Source: Betaproteobacteria bacterium UBA1934 (GTDB lineage Bacteria > Pseudomonadota > Gammaproteobacteria > Burkholderiales > Rhodocyclaceae). From it: 64,000 nt of DNA. The position numbers and the translations under genes are program-made. The stretch lies in the NCBI GenBank assembly GCA_002337055.1, contig DDFG01000005.1, positions 1,078,222 to 1,142,221 on the forward strand. The letters run 5' to 3'. Within the stretch, counting starts at the first letter, position 1. The number at the start of each line of letters is the position of its first letter. The notes beneath the pieces were generated by a model. The model was not told where the DNA came from and did not search any database. It worked only from the letters and a program-made list of their open reading frames with translations. Below, in pieces: positions 8,364-16,152 of this stretch.

Positions 8364-9028
8364 TCGAGTGCAATCTTGAGAGCGGCGGCGGCGGCCCAGG
8401 GAGCGAAACCGACCGACGCGAAGGCCAGCGCGGCGAGCAGCGAAAAATGGCCCTCGGCGCCGAGCCCGGCGACGGTGGCGTCGACAGCGCCGGCGCCAAA
8501 AATCAAAACCGGAATATACAGCGGCAGCACCAACAACGATAGCAGTACGCCGCCGCCCCGTACGCCCAAGGTGAGGGCCGCGCCGATCGCGCCGATGCCG
8601 GACAGCGCCGGCGTACCGAGCAGCAGCGTGGCAGTGAGGACGATCAGCGCGTCGGTCGAGAGATCGTATTGAATGCCCAGAATCGGGGCCAGCAGGGCGA
8701 GCGGCAGACCGGACACCAGCCAGTGCGCCAGCACCTTGCCCAGTACCACGAGGCCGAGCGGATGGGGCGCCAGGGCGAGCTGTTCCAGCGTGCCGTCCTT
8801 GAGATCGTCGGCGAACAGGCGCGGCAGCGACAGCATGGTGGCCAGCAGCGCGGCCACCCACAGCACGCCGGGCGCCAGTTTGCGCAGCAGGTTGGCTTCC
8901 GGCCCGATACCGAGCGGAAAGAGGCTGACGACGATGACAAAAAAGAACAGGACGGCGGTCATGTCGGCCTGACGCCGCATCGCCAGTTTGAGGTCGCGCC
9001 GCATGACGGCCATGACGATGTTCAGCAT
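8360..9028 (-). CDS. ccmB: Heme exporter permease CcmB
   Basis: A 222-residue six-helix membrane protein of the CcmB family (RRQADMTAVLFFFVIV at the N-terminus, the FADDLKDGTLEQL cytoplasmic loop). With CcmA it forms the ABC part that drives release of holo-CcmE. It begins one base before the ccmA stop ends and overlaps ccmC, continuing the tightly packed operon. Confidence 0.95.
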   Translation of the reverse strand: MLNIVMAVMRRDLKLAMRRQADMTAVLFFFVIVVSLFPLGIGPEANLLRKLAPGVLWVAALLATMLSLPRLFADDLKDGTLEQLALAPHPLGLVVLGKVLAHWLVSGLPLALLAPILGIQYDLSTDALIVLTATLLLGTPALSGIGAIGAALTLGVRGGGVLLSLLVLPLYIPVLIFGAGAVDATVAGLGAEGHFSLLAALAFASVGFAPWAAAAALKIALE

Positions 9029-9639
9029 CAGGCCCCCAACTGCAATTCGCGCTGTGTACCGGCCGTGATGTCAACCGGCTGGTGCGTGGTCAGCACGGCG
9101 GCACCGCCGCGTTGCAGGTGGGCGCCGATCAGGTCCGCCAGCCAGGCGACGGCCGAGGAGTCGAGCGCCACGAAGGGTTCATCCAGCACCCACAGCGGGC
9201 GACGTTCATGTACCAGTCGCGCCAGTGCCACCCGGCGTTTCTGGCCCTGTGACAGGTACTTGCAGGGCAGATCTTCGCGGCCGGCTAGGCCGACTTGCTC
9301 GAGCGCATCGAGCGCTTCGGCTTCCGACAGCGATTCGCCGGCGAGGTGTACGGATTCCAGCAGATTCTCCAGCGGTGTCAGCTCTTCCTTGATGGCATTG
9401 GCGTGGCCGAGAAAACACAGGTCGGCGCGAAAAGCTTCGCTCCTGGGCGCGTGTCCCCGCCAAGTGATCGACCCGGATTCCGGCGGCAGCAGCCCGATCA
9501 GCATGCGCAGAAGGCTAGTCTTGCCGGCACCGTTTTTGCCGCGCAAATAGAGCAATTCGCCTTCTTCCAGGCGGAAACCGACGCCAGCGAACAGACGGCG
9601 TTCGCCGCGTATGCAAACCAGATCGCGGGCTTCCAGCAT
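9028..9639 (-). CDS. ccmA: Heme exporter ATPase CcmA
   Basis: The 203-residue ABC ATPase shows Walker A GKNGAGKTS, the signature LSQGQKRRVALAR, Walker B LWVLDEP and the H-loop TTHQP. It powers the CcmAB complex of cytochrome c maturation. The ATG at 9639 (MLEARDL) fits family alignments; an upstream TTG at 9657 would add six residues. First gene of ccmABCDEFGH; a candidate FNR-type promoter lies about 40 bases upstream. Confidence 0.95.
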   Translation of the reverse strand: MLEARDLVCIRGERRLFAGVGFRLEEGELLYLRGKNGAGKTSLLRMLIGLLPPESGSITWRGHAPRSEAFRADLCFLGHANAIKEELTPLENLLESVHLAGESLSEAEALDALEQVGLAGREDLPCKYLSQGQKRRVALARLVHERRPLWVLDEPFVALDSSAVAWLADLIGAHLQRGGAAVLTTHQPVDITAGTQRELQLGA

Positions 9640-9677
9640 GGGGAAAAGTGTCGGCAATTGAATAGTCGGACGAATCA

Positions 9678-9726
9678 GGCGCGCAGTTTACAGGTGATCG
9701 TGCGCGAAAAAAACCATCTAGATCAA
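9678..9726 (-). promoter_or_regulatory. Candidate class II FNR/ANR promoter of the ccm operon
   Basis: On the minus strand TTGAT-CTAG-ATGGT (9726-9713) matches 7 of 10 positions of TTGAT-N4-ATCAA, with one perfect half-site. A -10 TAAACT lies at 9690-9685, predicting a start near 9678, which puts the box centre (9719.5) at -41.5. The geometry equals that of the nap promoter in this window, supporting joint anaerobic control. Confidence 0.45.
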
Positions 9727-9786
9727 AGTCATGTTTCTGGAAAGCTGATATCCCGACAAAACGCCTTCAAAACCCGCGCTTAGTCC

Positions 9787-9823
9787 TTGACCACACGGCA
9801 TTTATGATTCTATAGTGCGGCCC
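9787..9823 (+). promoter_or_regulatory. Promoter of the zapB-like/zapA unit, possibly leaderless
   Basis: TTGACC (9787-9792) and TATAGT (9811-9816) are 18 bases apart. The predicted start site falls at about 9823, directly at the ATG at 9824, and no Shine-Dalgarno sequence precedes that ATG. A leaderless message is therefore possible. Confidence 0.5.
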
Positions 9824-10021
9824 ATGAACGCGGAACTCGAAGCCCTCGAAATCAAGGTTGATCAGGTGCTGGCGCTGGTGCACCAGCTCCGTGCTGAGAA
9901 CGAAGTCCTGAAGAACCGGATCGCCGCCTCCGAAACCGAGCGACTGGATCTTCGGCAGAAAATGACGCAAGCCTGCACCAAGCTGGAAGCTCTGGTGGAC
10001 AAATTGCCCGAGGATGCCTGA
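9824..10021 (+). CDS. Small coiled-coil protein of the TIGR02449/ZapB-like family
   Basis: The 65-residue protein is almost entirely a heptad coiled coil (ELEALEIKVDQVLALVHQL, then ENEVLKNRI and ERLDLRQKM). Proteins of this kind sit directly upstream of zapA in many gamma- and betaproteobacteria and are thought to act in cell division like ZapB. The ATG at 9824 is chosen over an upstream GTG. The zapA start overlaps its end by eight bases. Function beyond the association with ZapA is inferred. Confidence 0.8.
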   Translation: MNAELEALEIKVDQVLALVHQLRAENEVLKNRIAASETERLDLRQKMTQACTKLEALVDKLPEDA

Positions 10022-10358
10022 CGAGATGCAATCCGAGCAAAACTTTCTCGACGTGAAGATCATGGGGCGCGAATACCGCGTGTCCTGCACACCGGAGGAG
10101 CGTCCTTCGCTGGTGGCGGCAGTTGAACTGGTCGATGGCAAGATGCGCGAGATTGCCCAGAAAACACGCACGACCATTGCCGAACGCGTGGCCGTGATGG
10201 CCGCGCTGAACATCGCGCACGAGCATCTTTCGGCGCCTGCCGTGGTGCTGACCGGCGCGCAGGAAACAGTTGATAGTTCCGCGGCAAAGCGTAGAATCCT
10301 TGACATGGGCGCACAGTTGGACTCTGTGCTGGTACCTCAGCAGGAGCTCGATCTGTAG
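10014..10358 (+). CDS. zapA: Cell division protein ZapA
   Basis: A 114-residue ZapA homologue: the N-terminal globular domain contains the KIMGREYRVSC strand pair and PEERPSL, followed by a helical coiled-coil tail. ZapA cross-links FtsZ filaments at midcell. The start is ATG at 10014 or possibly 10026 (MQSEQNF). It overlaps the small coiled-coil gene and is followed by 6S RNA, the order conserved in many proteobacteria. Confidence 0.92.
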   Translation: MPDEMQSEQNFLDVKIMGREYRVSCTPEERPSLVAAVELVDGKMREIAQKTRTTIAERVAVMAALNIAHEHLSAPAVVLTGAQETVDSSAAKRRILDMGAQLDSVLVPQQELDL

Positions 10359-10373
10359 GCGATCCCGCCGTGT

Positions 10374-10553
10374 GTTCCCTGCGGTGTTTGTTAAGGCCAT
10401 AGATTCCTTGGACCAATGCTGATTGGCATCGGTCGCCAACCCGAACCGCCGTCGTTGTGCGCGCCTCTTTGTCAGGTGTGCCTGAGACGGTAGGAAGGCG
10501 GCCACTCTGGACCCAGGTTCAGGATGCCGGCCTGACGGCACTTGCGGGGACCT
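10374..10553 (+). ncRNA. ssrS: 6S RNA
   Basis: The roughly 180-nt transcript sits directly downstream of zapA, the conserved 6S RNA location. The ends pair: TCCCTGCG at 10376-10383 forms an eight-base closing stem with TGCGGGGA at 10543-10550, and the 3' part contains a CCTGACGGCACTTGCGGGG-like segment typical of 6S 3' ends. 6S RNA mimics an open promoter and sequesters sigma-70 RNA polymerase in stationary phase. An intrinsic terminator follows immediately. Exact ends are estimated; a 5' precursor is possible. Confidence 0.85.
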
Positions 10554-10560
10554 CTCTTGC

Positions 10561-10594
10561 GGGCGGCAGAGTTATCTGCCGCCCGTTACTTTTG
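10561..10594 (+). terminator. Intrinsic terminator after 6S RNA
   Basis: A perfect ten-base stem GGGCGGCAGA / TCTGCCGCCC with a GTTA loop (10561-10584) is followed by GTTACTTTT. It ends the 6S transcript and separates it from the exporter gene that starts 16 bases later. Confidence 0.9.
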
Positions 10595-10609
10595 CGGTCG
10601 AGCGAGCGT

Positions 10610-11422
10610 ATGGAATTTGTGCCGTGGGCGCTGGCCTATCTGGCTCTAGGCGCCTTTGCCGGTCTGTTTGCCGGCTTGCTGGGGATTGGTGGTGGCGTGG
10701 TCATGGTGCCGGTTCTTGCCAGCATCTTTGCCGCGCAGGGTGGTTTTCCCCCCGGTGAGGTGCTGCACATGGCGCTGGGCACCTCGATGGCGGCCATCAT
10801 CTTCACCGCTTCCGCCAGTCTGCGCGCGCATCACGCCCACGGGGCCGTGCTCTGGCGCGTGGTGGCGAAGATCACGCCGGGCGTGCTGCTGGGTACCGGC
10901 GTGGGCGCCATGGTGGCGGCGCGCATTCCGGCGGTGCCGTTGGCGATCTTCTTTGCCGTTTTCGTCTCGCTGGTGGCGCTACAGATGGCGCTGAATCTGA
11001 AACCGAAGGCAGAGCGCGATTTGCCGGGCACGCCGGGTATCCTGTCGGTAGGATTCGGTATCGGTGTCCTGTCGGCGTTGGTGGCTATTGGCGGCGGTTC
11101 GATGACGGTACCCTTCCTCACATGGTGCAATGTCCGCGTACAACGCGCCATCGGCACCTCTGCTGCGGTCGGGTTGCCAATGGCGCTCGGCGGTACGGCG
11201 GGCTACATTTTCAACGGCTGGCACCATCCGGGGCTACCCGCCGGCAGCATTGGCTATGTCTATTTGCCTGGCCTCGCGGTGCTGGTGCTCTCCAGCATGG
11301 TGATGGCCCCGCGCGGCGCGCGGATGGCGCACCGCATGCCGGTCGAAACCTTGCGCAAGATTTTTGCCGGTTTGCTGGTGGTGCTGGCCGCCAAGCTGGT
11401 GTGGGGCGTGATGGCGGTCTAA
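10610..11422 (+). CDS. TauE/SafE family sulfite or anion exporter
   Basis: The 270-residue polytopic protein has the two TauE/SafE half-repeats, each with a glycine-rich entry motif (LLGIGGGVVMVP near residue 25 and ALVAIGGGSMTVPF near residue 160). Family members export sulfite, sulfoacetate or related anions across the inner membrane. The ATG at 10610 is the first good start after the 6S terminator. No substrate-specific partner is nearby, so the transported anion cannot be named. Confidence 0.9.
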   Translation: MEFVPWALAYLALGAFAGLFAGLLGIGGGVVMVPVLASIFAAQGGFPPGEVLHMALGTSMAAIIFTASASLRAHHAHGAVLWRVVAKITPGVLLGTGVGAMVAARIPAVPLAIFFAVFVSLVALQMALNLKPKAERDLPGTPGILSVGFGIGVLSALVAIGGGSMTVPFLTWCNVRVQRAIGTSAAVGLPMALGGTAGYIFNGWHHPGLPAGSIGYVYLPGLAVLVLSSMVMAPRGARMAHRMPVETLRKIFAGLLVVLAAKLVWGVMAV

Positions 11423-11456
11423 GGGCGATGGGCTGTCGTGCGGCGGCGCAGGCGGC

Positions 11457-12131
11457 TCACTGAGTGCTCGCCCCGGGCGTTTTTTCGGGATGCGCGAGCA
11501 GTACTTGCAGGCAGTTGAGCAGGTGTTCGCGCATCGCCAGTTCGGCTTGATTGGGTTGGCCGCCCAGTAGTGCGGCCATGATGACGCGGTGCTCTTCAAG
11601 CGATTGCTGCAAACGGCCTTCATGCGTCAGAGAAATGGCGCGAGACAGCTTCATGACTTTGCGCAGATGCTGGATCAGGTTGAGCATCCAGCGATTGCCT
11701 GACAGTTCCTGCAATTTCAGGTGAAACGCCTGGTTGATGTCGAAAAAGCGCTGGATGCGGCCGTCGCGCGCGGCGCGTTCGAGCTGCTCGTGCAGCCCCT
11801 GGAGTTCGTCAAGATCATCTTGCGTGGCACGCCGCATCGCCTCGACAATCGCACGTCCCTCAAGCAGGGCAAGCAGCGGAAAAATGTCGTTGAGGTCGGC
11901 CTCGGAAATCTCGGTGACATAGCATCCGCGCCGGGGTTTGAGCGTCACCAGCCCCTCGGAGGCGAGCACTTTCAATGCCTCGCGTAACGGCGTGCGCGAG
12001 ATGCCGTACTCCTCAGCCAGCCGTTGCTCGTCGACCCAACTGCCCGGTGGGAGTTCGTGCGCGAAGATGCGCTGGCGCAGCCGCTCGGCGACTTCCTGAT
12101 AGAGCGCGGTGGGGACGATATGTGATGCCAT
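11457..12131 (-). CDS. GntR-family regulator, FCD (FadR-type) subfamily
   Basis: A 224-residue transcription factor. The winged helix-turn-helix spans about residues 10-75 (ISRTPLREALKVLASEGLV is the recognition region) and the C-terminal all-helical FCD domain runs to about residue 215, with the metal-binding pattern of Asp and His residues (DINQAFHLKL and EEHRVIM). The ATG at 12131 (MASHIV) is preferred to an earlier one that would add 22 non-conserved residues. The convergent exporter ends about 35 bases away. FCD regulators usually sense small carboxylates; the ligand here is unknown. Confidence 0.88.
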   Translation of the reverse strand: MASHIVPTALYQEVAERLRQRIFAHELPPGSWVDEQRLAEEYGISRTPLREALKVLASEGLVTLKPRRGCYVTEISEADLNDIFPLLALLEGRAIVEAMRRATQDDLDELQGLHEQLERAARDGRIQRFFDINQAFHLKLQELSGNRWMLNLIQHLRKVMKLSRAISLTHEGRLQQSLEEHRVIMAALLGGQPNQAELAMREHLLNCLQVLLAHPEKTPGASTQ

Positions 12132-12159
12132 GTGGCCAGATTGAAGGAGGGAGTGTGAC

Positions 12160-12194
12160 GAATCCGGCACGTTAGGGATTCTGTCTGGGGCTGT
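12160..12194. repeat. Hairpin motif, copy 1 (shared with 50373-50406)
   Basis: GAATCC (12160-12165) pairs with GGATTC (12176-12181) around a ten-base loop and is followed by TGTCTGGGGCTGT. The 23 bases at 12172-12194 are identical at 20 positions to 50384-50406, and the stem is preserved there as GAACC/GGTTC. It lies between the GntR gene and the downstream end of the 519-residue protein gene. Confidence 0.45.
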
Positions 12195-12224
12195 CAAGCC
12201 GGCAGGCGGGCGGAGCGTTTCGGC

Positions 12225-13784
12225 TCAGACCCGGGTGTATGCGAAGCGCGTGAAATGGCCGCCGCGCTCGATCGCCTCGCGCAGCCGCAGGTGGTCGACC
12301 GCCGATTCTTCGAGTGCCACGGGGCTGCCTTCGCGCAAGCCCGAACCCGTGGGAAGACAGACGGAGGGCGGTTCCCCCCGACTGTCGTCGGCGGCGAGAA
12401 AGAAGGCGGGCAGACGCTGTCCGGGTTGGCCGGCGAGGCCTGACGGCAGCGTGTGCAACCCGGTGCCGGTCACGGGGGGCAACAGACGCAGATGGGCGGC
12501 TAGCCAGCCGTCAGCAGTCAGACGTAACCCGTACAGGATAGCCAGTCGGGGCGGCGTACCAGAGGTGGATGGTATGCCGACCAGGGCCGGTACTAGCACT
12601 TGTTCACCGGCAGGTGCCGGACGCAATACCCAACGGTCTTCGATGGCCCATTTTTCAACGGGGATATCGACAGATTTGGCCATGTCTACGCGTGTGGCGG
12701 CGTTGTCGAAGCCGAACAGCGCCATGCGCTCGTGGCTGATGGAACTGCTGGTGGCGCGCAGTTCGGCGATGTGAATGGCGCGCCCGGTCAACATCGTGTA
12801 GAGCCGGGCGTGTCCATGGATCAGATCAATCGCCGCGCCGTCGAGCGCATCACCAATTTCCCTGGGGTGCGGCCGCAATTGTTTGTCCAGTTCACGCAAA
12901 AGCCGCGCCGCCGCCGGCCCGGAGAGATCGCGGCCAAGCTTGAGTTGCTCGGCGCTTTCGCCGGACTCAATGGCTTCCAGCCGCTTTCTCAGTTTGCGGA
13001 TGACCAGTTTGATGTCCAGCCAGCGTGGCCCGCCTGCCGCGAATGTTTCGGCGGGTAGCCAGGCGTCGAGCGGGATCGCCTTGGCCTTGGGGTCGTCGTC
13101 CGGGAAGGGTTGGAAGGTGGCGAGATCTCGCCAGCGGCTGAGCGCCCGGTTGGCGACGACAAACTGTGCCGCGGTAAAGCGGTACGGGTCGCAAAAATGC
13201 AACATCATCGCCCAGGCGGCATCGCCGGCAACGGTCGATTCGCCCAAGTGAGGCCAATGCGGATCGGTTACCGGCGTGCGCTGCATATGCATCGACTCGG
13301 CGCTGACGATCAGTTCGTAAAGCAATGGCAACAGCGTTGAATCGGCTTCGACGCCTGCGGCATAGTGGCAATGCAGGGCCTCGCGCAGGGCGATGGCGGC
13401 GCGATGCATCGCCGGTAGCATCTGTGGCGCTGCCAGCAAGGGTGCAATACGCAGATAGGCGACGGCGAGCGCATGCCAGAGTTGCCAGGCGGTCTGAAAG
13501 ACGGCAGCTTCTTCTTCCAGCATGGGCAGGGGTTTGCGGGCGTACCGGGCTTCGATGCCTTCTTCGGCCTCAATCAGCGCAGGCCGCAGGGTTTCAAGGA
13601 TGTCGAATCGAGTTTGGGCGGCAAGATCGCTGCCGTCCAATGCTCGCAGTTCGGGCAGCAGGGCTCGCGCCAGACGCAGAGCCTGGCCGCCGCTTTGGGC
13701 GCCCAGCCAGGCTTTTGCCCCATTCACGTCGCGCATGCTCGGTGCGACGTCGGTGACCTGAGGAGGGAGCGTCAGCCTGGCCAT
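12225..13784 (-). CDS. Conserved protein of unknown function next to a DHH phosphoesterase
   Basis: A 519-residue, probably cytoplasmic protein with no signal peptide or membrane segment. It has an acidic, alpha-helical N-terminal two-thirds and a C-terminal beta-rich part beginning near residue 355 (MALFGFDNAATRV onward). I recognise no catalytic motif. The C-terminal region could be a PilZ-like or ligand-binding barrel, but the diagnostic RxxxR pattern is not evident. The ATG at 13784 lies 17 bases after the DHH gene, so the two form a unit, which hints at a shared nucleotide-signalling role (inference). Confidence 0.6.
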   Translation of the reverse strand: MARLTLPPQVTDVAPSMRDVNGAKAWLGAQSGGQALRLARALLPELRALDGSDLAAQTRFDILETLRPALIEAEEGIEARYARKPLPMLEEEAAVFQTAWQLWHALAVAYLRIAPLLAAPQMLPAMHRAAIALREALHCHYAAGVEADSTLLPLLYELIVSAESMHMQRTPVTDPHWPHLGESTVAGDAAWAMMLHFCDPYRFTAAQFVVANRALSRWRDLATFQPFPDDDPKAKAIPLDAWLPAETFAAGGPRWLDIKLVIRKLRKRLEAIESGESAEQLKLGRDLSGPAAARLLRELDKQLRPHPREIGDALDGAAIDLIHGHARLYTMLTGRAIHIAELRATSSSISHERMALFGFDNAATRVDMAKSVDIPVEKWAIEDRWVLRPAPAGEQVLVPALVGIPSTSGTPPRLAILYGLRLTADGWLAAHLRLLPPVTGTGLHTLPSGLAGQPGQRLPAFFLAADDSRGEPPSVCLPTGSGLREGSPVALEESAVDHLRLREAIERGGHFTRFAYTRV

Positions 13785-13801
13785 GATGGCTATCGTCGGC
13801 G

Positions 13802-14734
13802 CTAGCCGTCCGCGTTGATCTGTGCGATCAGTTCGGAAAGCACCTGTGCGGCATCGGCGTTGGCGACCTGGCAGGTGCCGGCGGCATGGTGGCCACCACC
13901 GCCGTATTTCAGCATCAGCTCGCCGATGTTGGTGCGGCTCGATCGGTCGAGAATCGATTTGCCGGTGGCGAATACGGTGTTCTGTTTTTGCACGCCCCAC
14001 ATGGCGTGAATCGAGATGTTGCACTGCGGGAACAGGGCATAGATCATGAATCGGTTGGTCGCCCAGATCGTTTCTTCTTCGCGCAGGTCGAGCACCGCCA
14101 GATTGCGGTGCACCTTCGTGCAGCGGAGAATCTGTTCCTTGGCCTTGGGCGCGTGTTCCATGTAGAGGTTGACGCGCTCCATGACGTCCGGCAGGGCGAG
14201 AATGTCATCAATGCCGTGCGCGCGGCAATACTGGATCAGATCCATCATCAGCGCGTAGTTGCTGATGCGGAAATCGCGGAAGCGGCCCAGCCCTGTGCGG
14301 GCGTCCATCAGGTAGTTGAGCAGGACCCAACCTTCCGGGTTGAGGATTTCCTCCTGGCTGAACTGCGCCGAATCGCCTTTGTCGACGGCTTCCATCATGT
14401 CCTGTGAGATGTTCTTGAAGCGCTGCTCGCCGCCGAAATAGAGATAGACCACGCGCGCGGCCGAGGGGGCGTGCGGATCGATGATGTAGTTTTTGTGTTC
14501 GCCGGGGTTGCGCACGACTTCCGACATGTGATGATCGAACACCAGATGCGCGCCGGGACAATACGGCAGGTTGGTGGTGATGTCGCGCGCGGTGATCTCG
14601 ATCTTGCCGTCCTGCATGTCTTTGGGGTGAACGAACTTGATCTCGTCGATCATCTCCAGTTCGTTGAGCAGCACGGCGCAGACGAGGCCGTCGAAATCGC
14701 TGCGGGTGACCAGGCGGAATTTTTCTTGGCTCAT
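13802..14734 (-). CDS. DHH/DHHA1 family phosphoesterase
   Basis: The 310-residue protein has the DHH-family motifs SDFDGLVCA (residues about 11-19), the DHH signature in VFDHHMSE near residue 64, and the C-terminal DHHA1 substrate motif GGGGHHAAGT. Family enzymes are Mn-dependent exopolyphosphatases, oligoribonucleases or cyclic-dinucleotide phosphodiesterases; the substrate here is not evident. The ATG at 14734 is preceded by GGGGA. The unknown 519-residue gene follows on the same strand. Confidence 0.85.
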   Translation of the reverse strand: MSQEKFRLVTRSDFDGLVCAVLLNELEMIDEIKFVHPKDMQDGKIEITARDITTNLPYCPGAHLVFDHHMSEVVRNPGEHKNYIIDPHAPSAARVVYLYFGGEQRFKNISQDMMEAVDKGDSAQFSQEEILNPEGWVLLNYLMDARTGLGRFRDFRISNYALMMDLIQYCRAHGIDDILALPDVMERVNLYMEHAPKAKEQILRCTKVHRNLAVLDLREEETIWATNRFMIYALFPQCNISIHAMWGVQKQNTVFATGKSILDRSSRTNIGELMLKYGGGGHHAAGTCQVANADAAQVLSELIAQINADG

Positions 14735-14822
14735 GTTGGAATCCCCCAATGCATAGATGCCGGCTATTAAAGCACAATGTGCTTCGCATGGGGCAAGTGC
14801 CGTACATCCGCGCGTGGTGGCG

Positions 14823-15605
14823 CTATTCGGGTTCCCAGTCGTGAGTGTGCAGATGCGCGTGGTCGTGGTCGCCATGGCGGTGCCGGTGGCGATGAGCCAG
14901 GCCCGCCCGGTGCAGCAGATCGAGGTCTTTTAGGGCGGGCGCCAGCGGGCCGTCATACAGCAGGCTGCCGGTCTCGCCCATGACCAGGGCGCGGGTGCCC
15001 AGTTCGGCGGCGAGGCTCAGGTTGTGGGTACTGATCAGCAGCGTTTTGTCGCTGGCAAGCAGCGTGTCGACCAGCCAGCCGACCGTGCGCGGATCGAGCG
15101 CGGCCGTCGGTTCGTCGAGCGCCATGAAACCCGGATCGAGCACCAGCAGGCAGGCCAGCGCCAGCTTCTGTTTCTGGCCGCCGGACAGCGCGAAGGGCGG
15201 CAGATGGAGCTGATCGCTCAGGCCCAGTTCTGCGGCCCAGCGGTCGACGCCCGCTTCCGCATCGGTGAGACCCAGCTGTCGGGGGCCGTAGGCGATTTCA
15301 TCGCGGACCGTGGGGTTGAACAACATCGCTTCGGGGTGCTGGAAAAGCAGGGTGTTCTGGCGCCGGAAAGCCCGTGAGAATTCGCGGTCGCGCAGGCTCT
15401 CGGGGCTCAGGCGGCGGCCCTGCCAGCGCACTTCGCCGGTCGTGGGAAAGATCAATCCGTTGATCAGCCGCAACAACGTCGATTTGCCGCAGCCGTTTGG
15501 ACCCAGCAGCACGACCTTTTCGCCGGGCGCGATGGCGAAACTCAGTTCCGCGAACAGCGGTGCCTCGTCGGGCCAGGCAAAGCCCAGACGGTCGATCTCA
15601 AGCAT
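14823..15605 (-). CDS. cbiO: ECF-type nickel/cobalt transporter ATPase (CbiO/NikO)
   Basis: A 260-residue ABC ATPase with Walker A GPNGCGKST, signature LSGGQKQKLALA, Walker B FMALDEPTAALD and switch histidine STHN. The C-terminus carries a metal-binding tail of alternating His residues (HRHRHRHGDHDHAHLHTH). It energises uptake together with CbiM and CbiQ. The ATG at 15605 overlaps the end of cbiQ by eight bases. Neighbouring nikR and the NikR operator argue for nickel rather than cobalt. Confidence 0.92.
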   Translation of the reverse strand: MLEIDRLGFAWPDEAPLFAELSFAIAPGEKVVLLGPNGCGKSTLLRLINGLIFPTTGEVRWQGRRLSPESLRDREFSRAFRRQNTLLFQHPEAMLFNPTVRDEIAYGPRQLGLTDAEAGVDRWAAELGLSDQLHLPPFALSGGQKQKLALACLLVLDPGFMALDEPTAALDPRTVGWLVDTLLASDKTLLISTHNLSLAAELGTRALVMGETGSLLYDGPLAPALKDLDLLHRAGLAHRHRHRHGDHDHAHLHTHDWEPE

Positions 15606-16152
15606 CGAAAGCTCCTCGCGAGCGCATCGCCAGCGAGACCTCGCCGGCATTGGCCAGTGATTTGTCGAGCAAGGCGCCGCTCTGGGCGGCAGCCTGACGG
15701 GCGGTGTCGACGAGGCGTGGCGGATCGAGGTTGCGGCTGGCAAAGGCCAGACGGCATTCGTCGATCATGCGCCGGTAGACGCGAATCTGGCCGATGGCCA
15801 GCGTGGCCAGCAACGAGAGGGTGGGCCAGCCGGTCAGGGCGCGCAACAAGTCGATACGGCTGACCAGCCAGAATCCGAGAAACACCAGCAAGGTGACGCG
15901 CAGATTCATTCTGAGCAGGGCCTCGCCGACCGCCTGCCCCTGCCACCACTCCATGGCCGCGAACGCCAGGCTGACGCCGAGATTGAAGACGACCAGCGCC
16001 ACGAGGGCGCGGCGGAGCAGGCGCCAGCGCGGCGCACCGGCCGCCAGCAGCGCAAGGGAGAAGGCGGCCGCGAGCACGCGCACATCGTGCACCAGCGTGA
16101 GGGCGACCACCGCTGCCAGATAGGTCAGTAACCAGAGGCGTTCCCGGTTCAT
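15598..16152 (-). CDS. cbiQ: ECF transporter transmembrane (T) component CbiQ/NikQ
   Basis: The 184-residue protein has four or five hydrophobic segments and the coupling motif AMRSRGAF (the A-x-R-x-x-G signature that contacts the ATPase) close to its C-terminus. It links the substrate-binding CbiM to CbiO in the inner membrane. It is somewhat shorter than typical 220-260-residue CbiQ proteins. It overlaps cbiM by four bases. Confidence 0.87.
   Translation of the reverse strand: MNRERLWLLTYLAAVVALTLVHDVRVLAAAFSLALLAAGAPRWRLLRRALVALVVFNLGVSLAFAAMEWWQGQAVGEALLRMNLRVTLLVFLGFWLVSRIDLLRALTGWPTLSLLATLAIGQIRVYRRMIDECRLAFASRNLDPPRLVDTARQAAAQSGALLDKSLANAGEVSLAMRSRGAFDA

Noticed and set aside
10300..10328. 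Perfect -35 TTGACA upstream of 6S RNA
   Set aside because: The matching -10 position reads TCTGTG, and the implied start would be about 40 bases before the RNA's paired 5' end.
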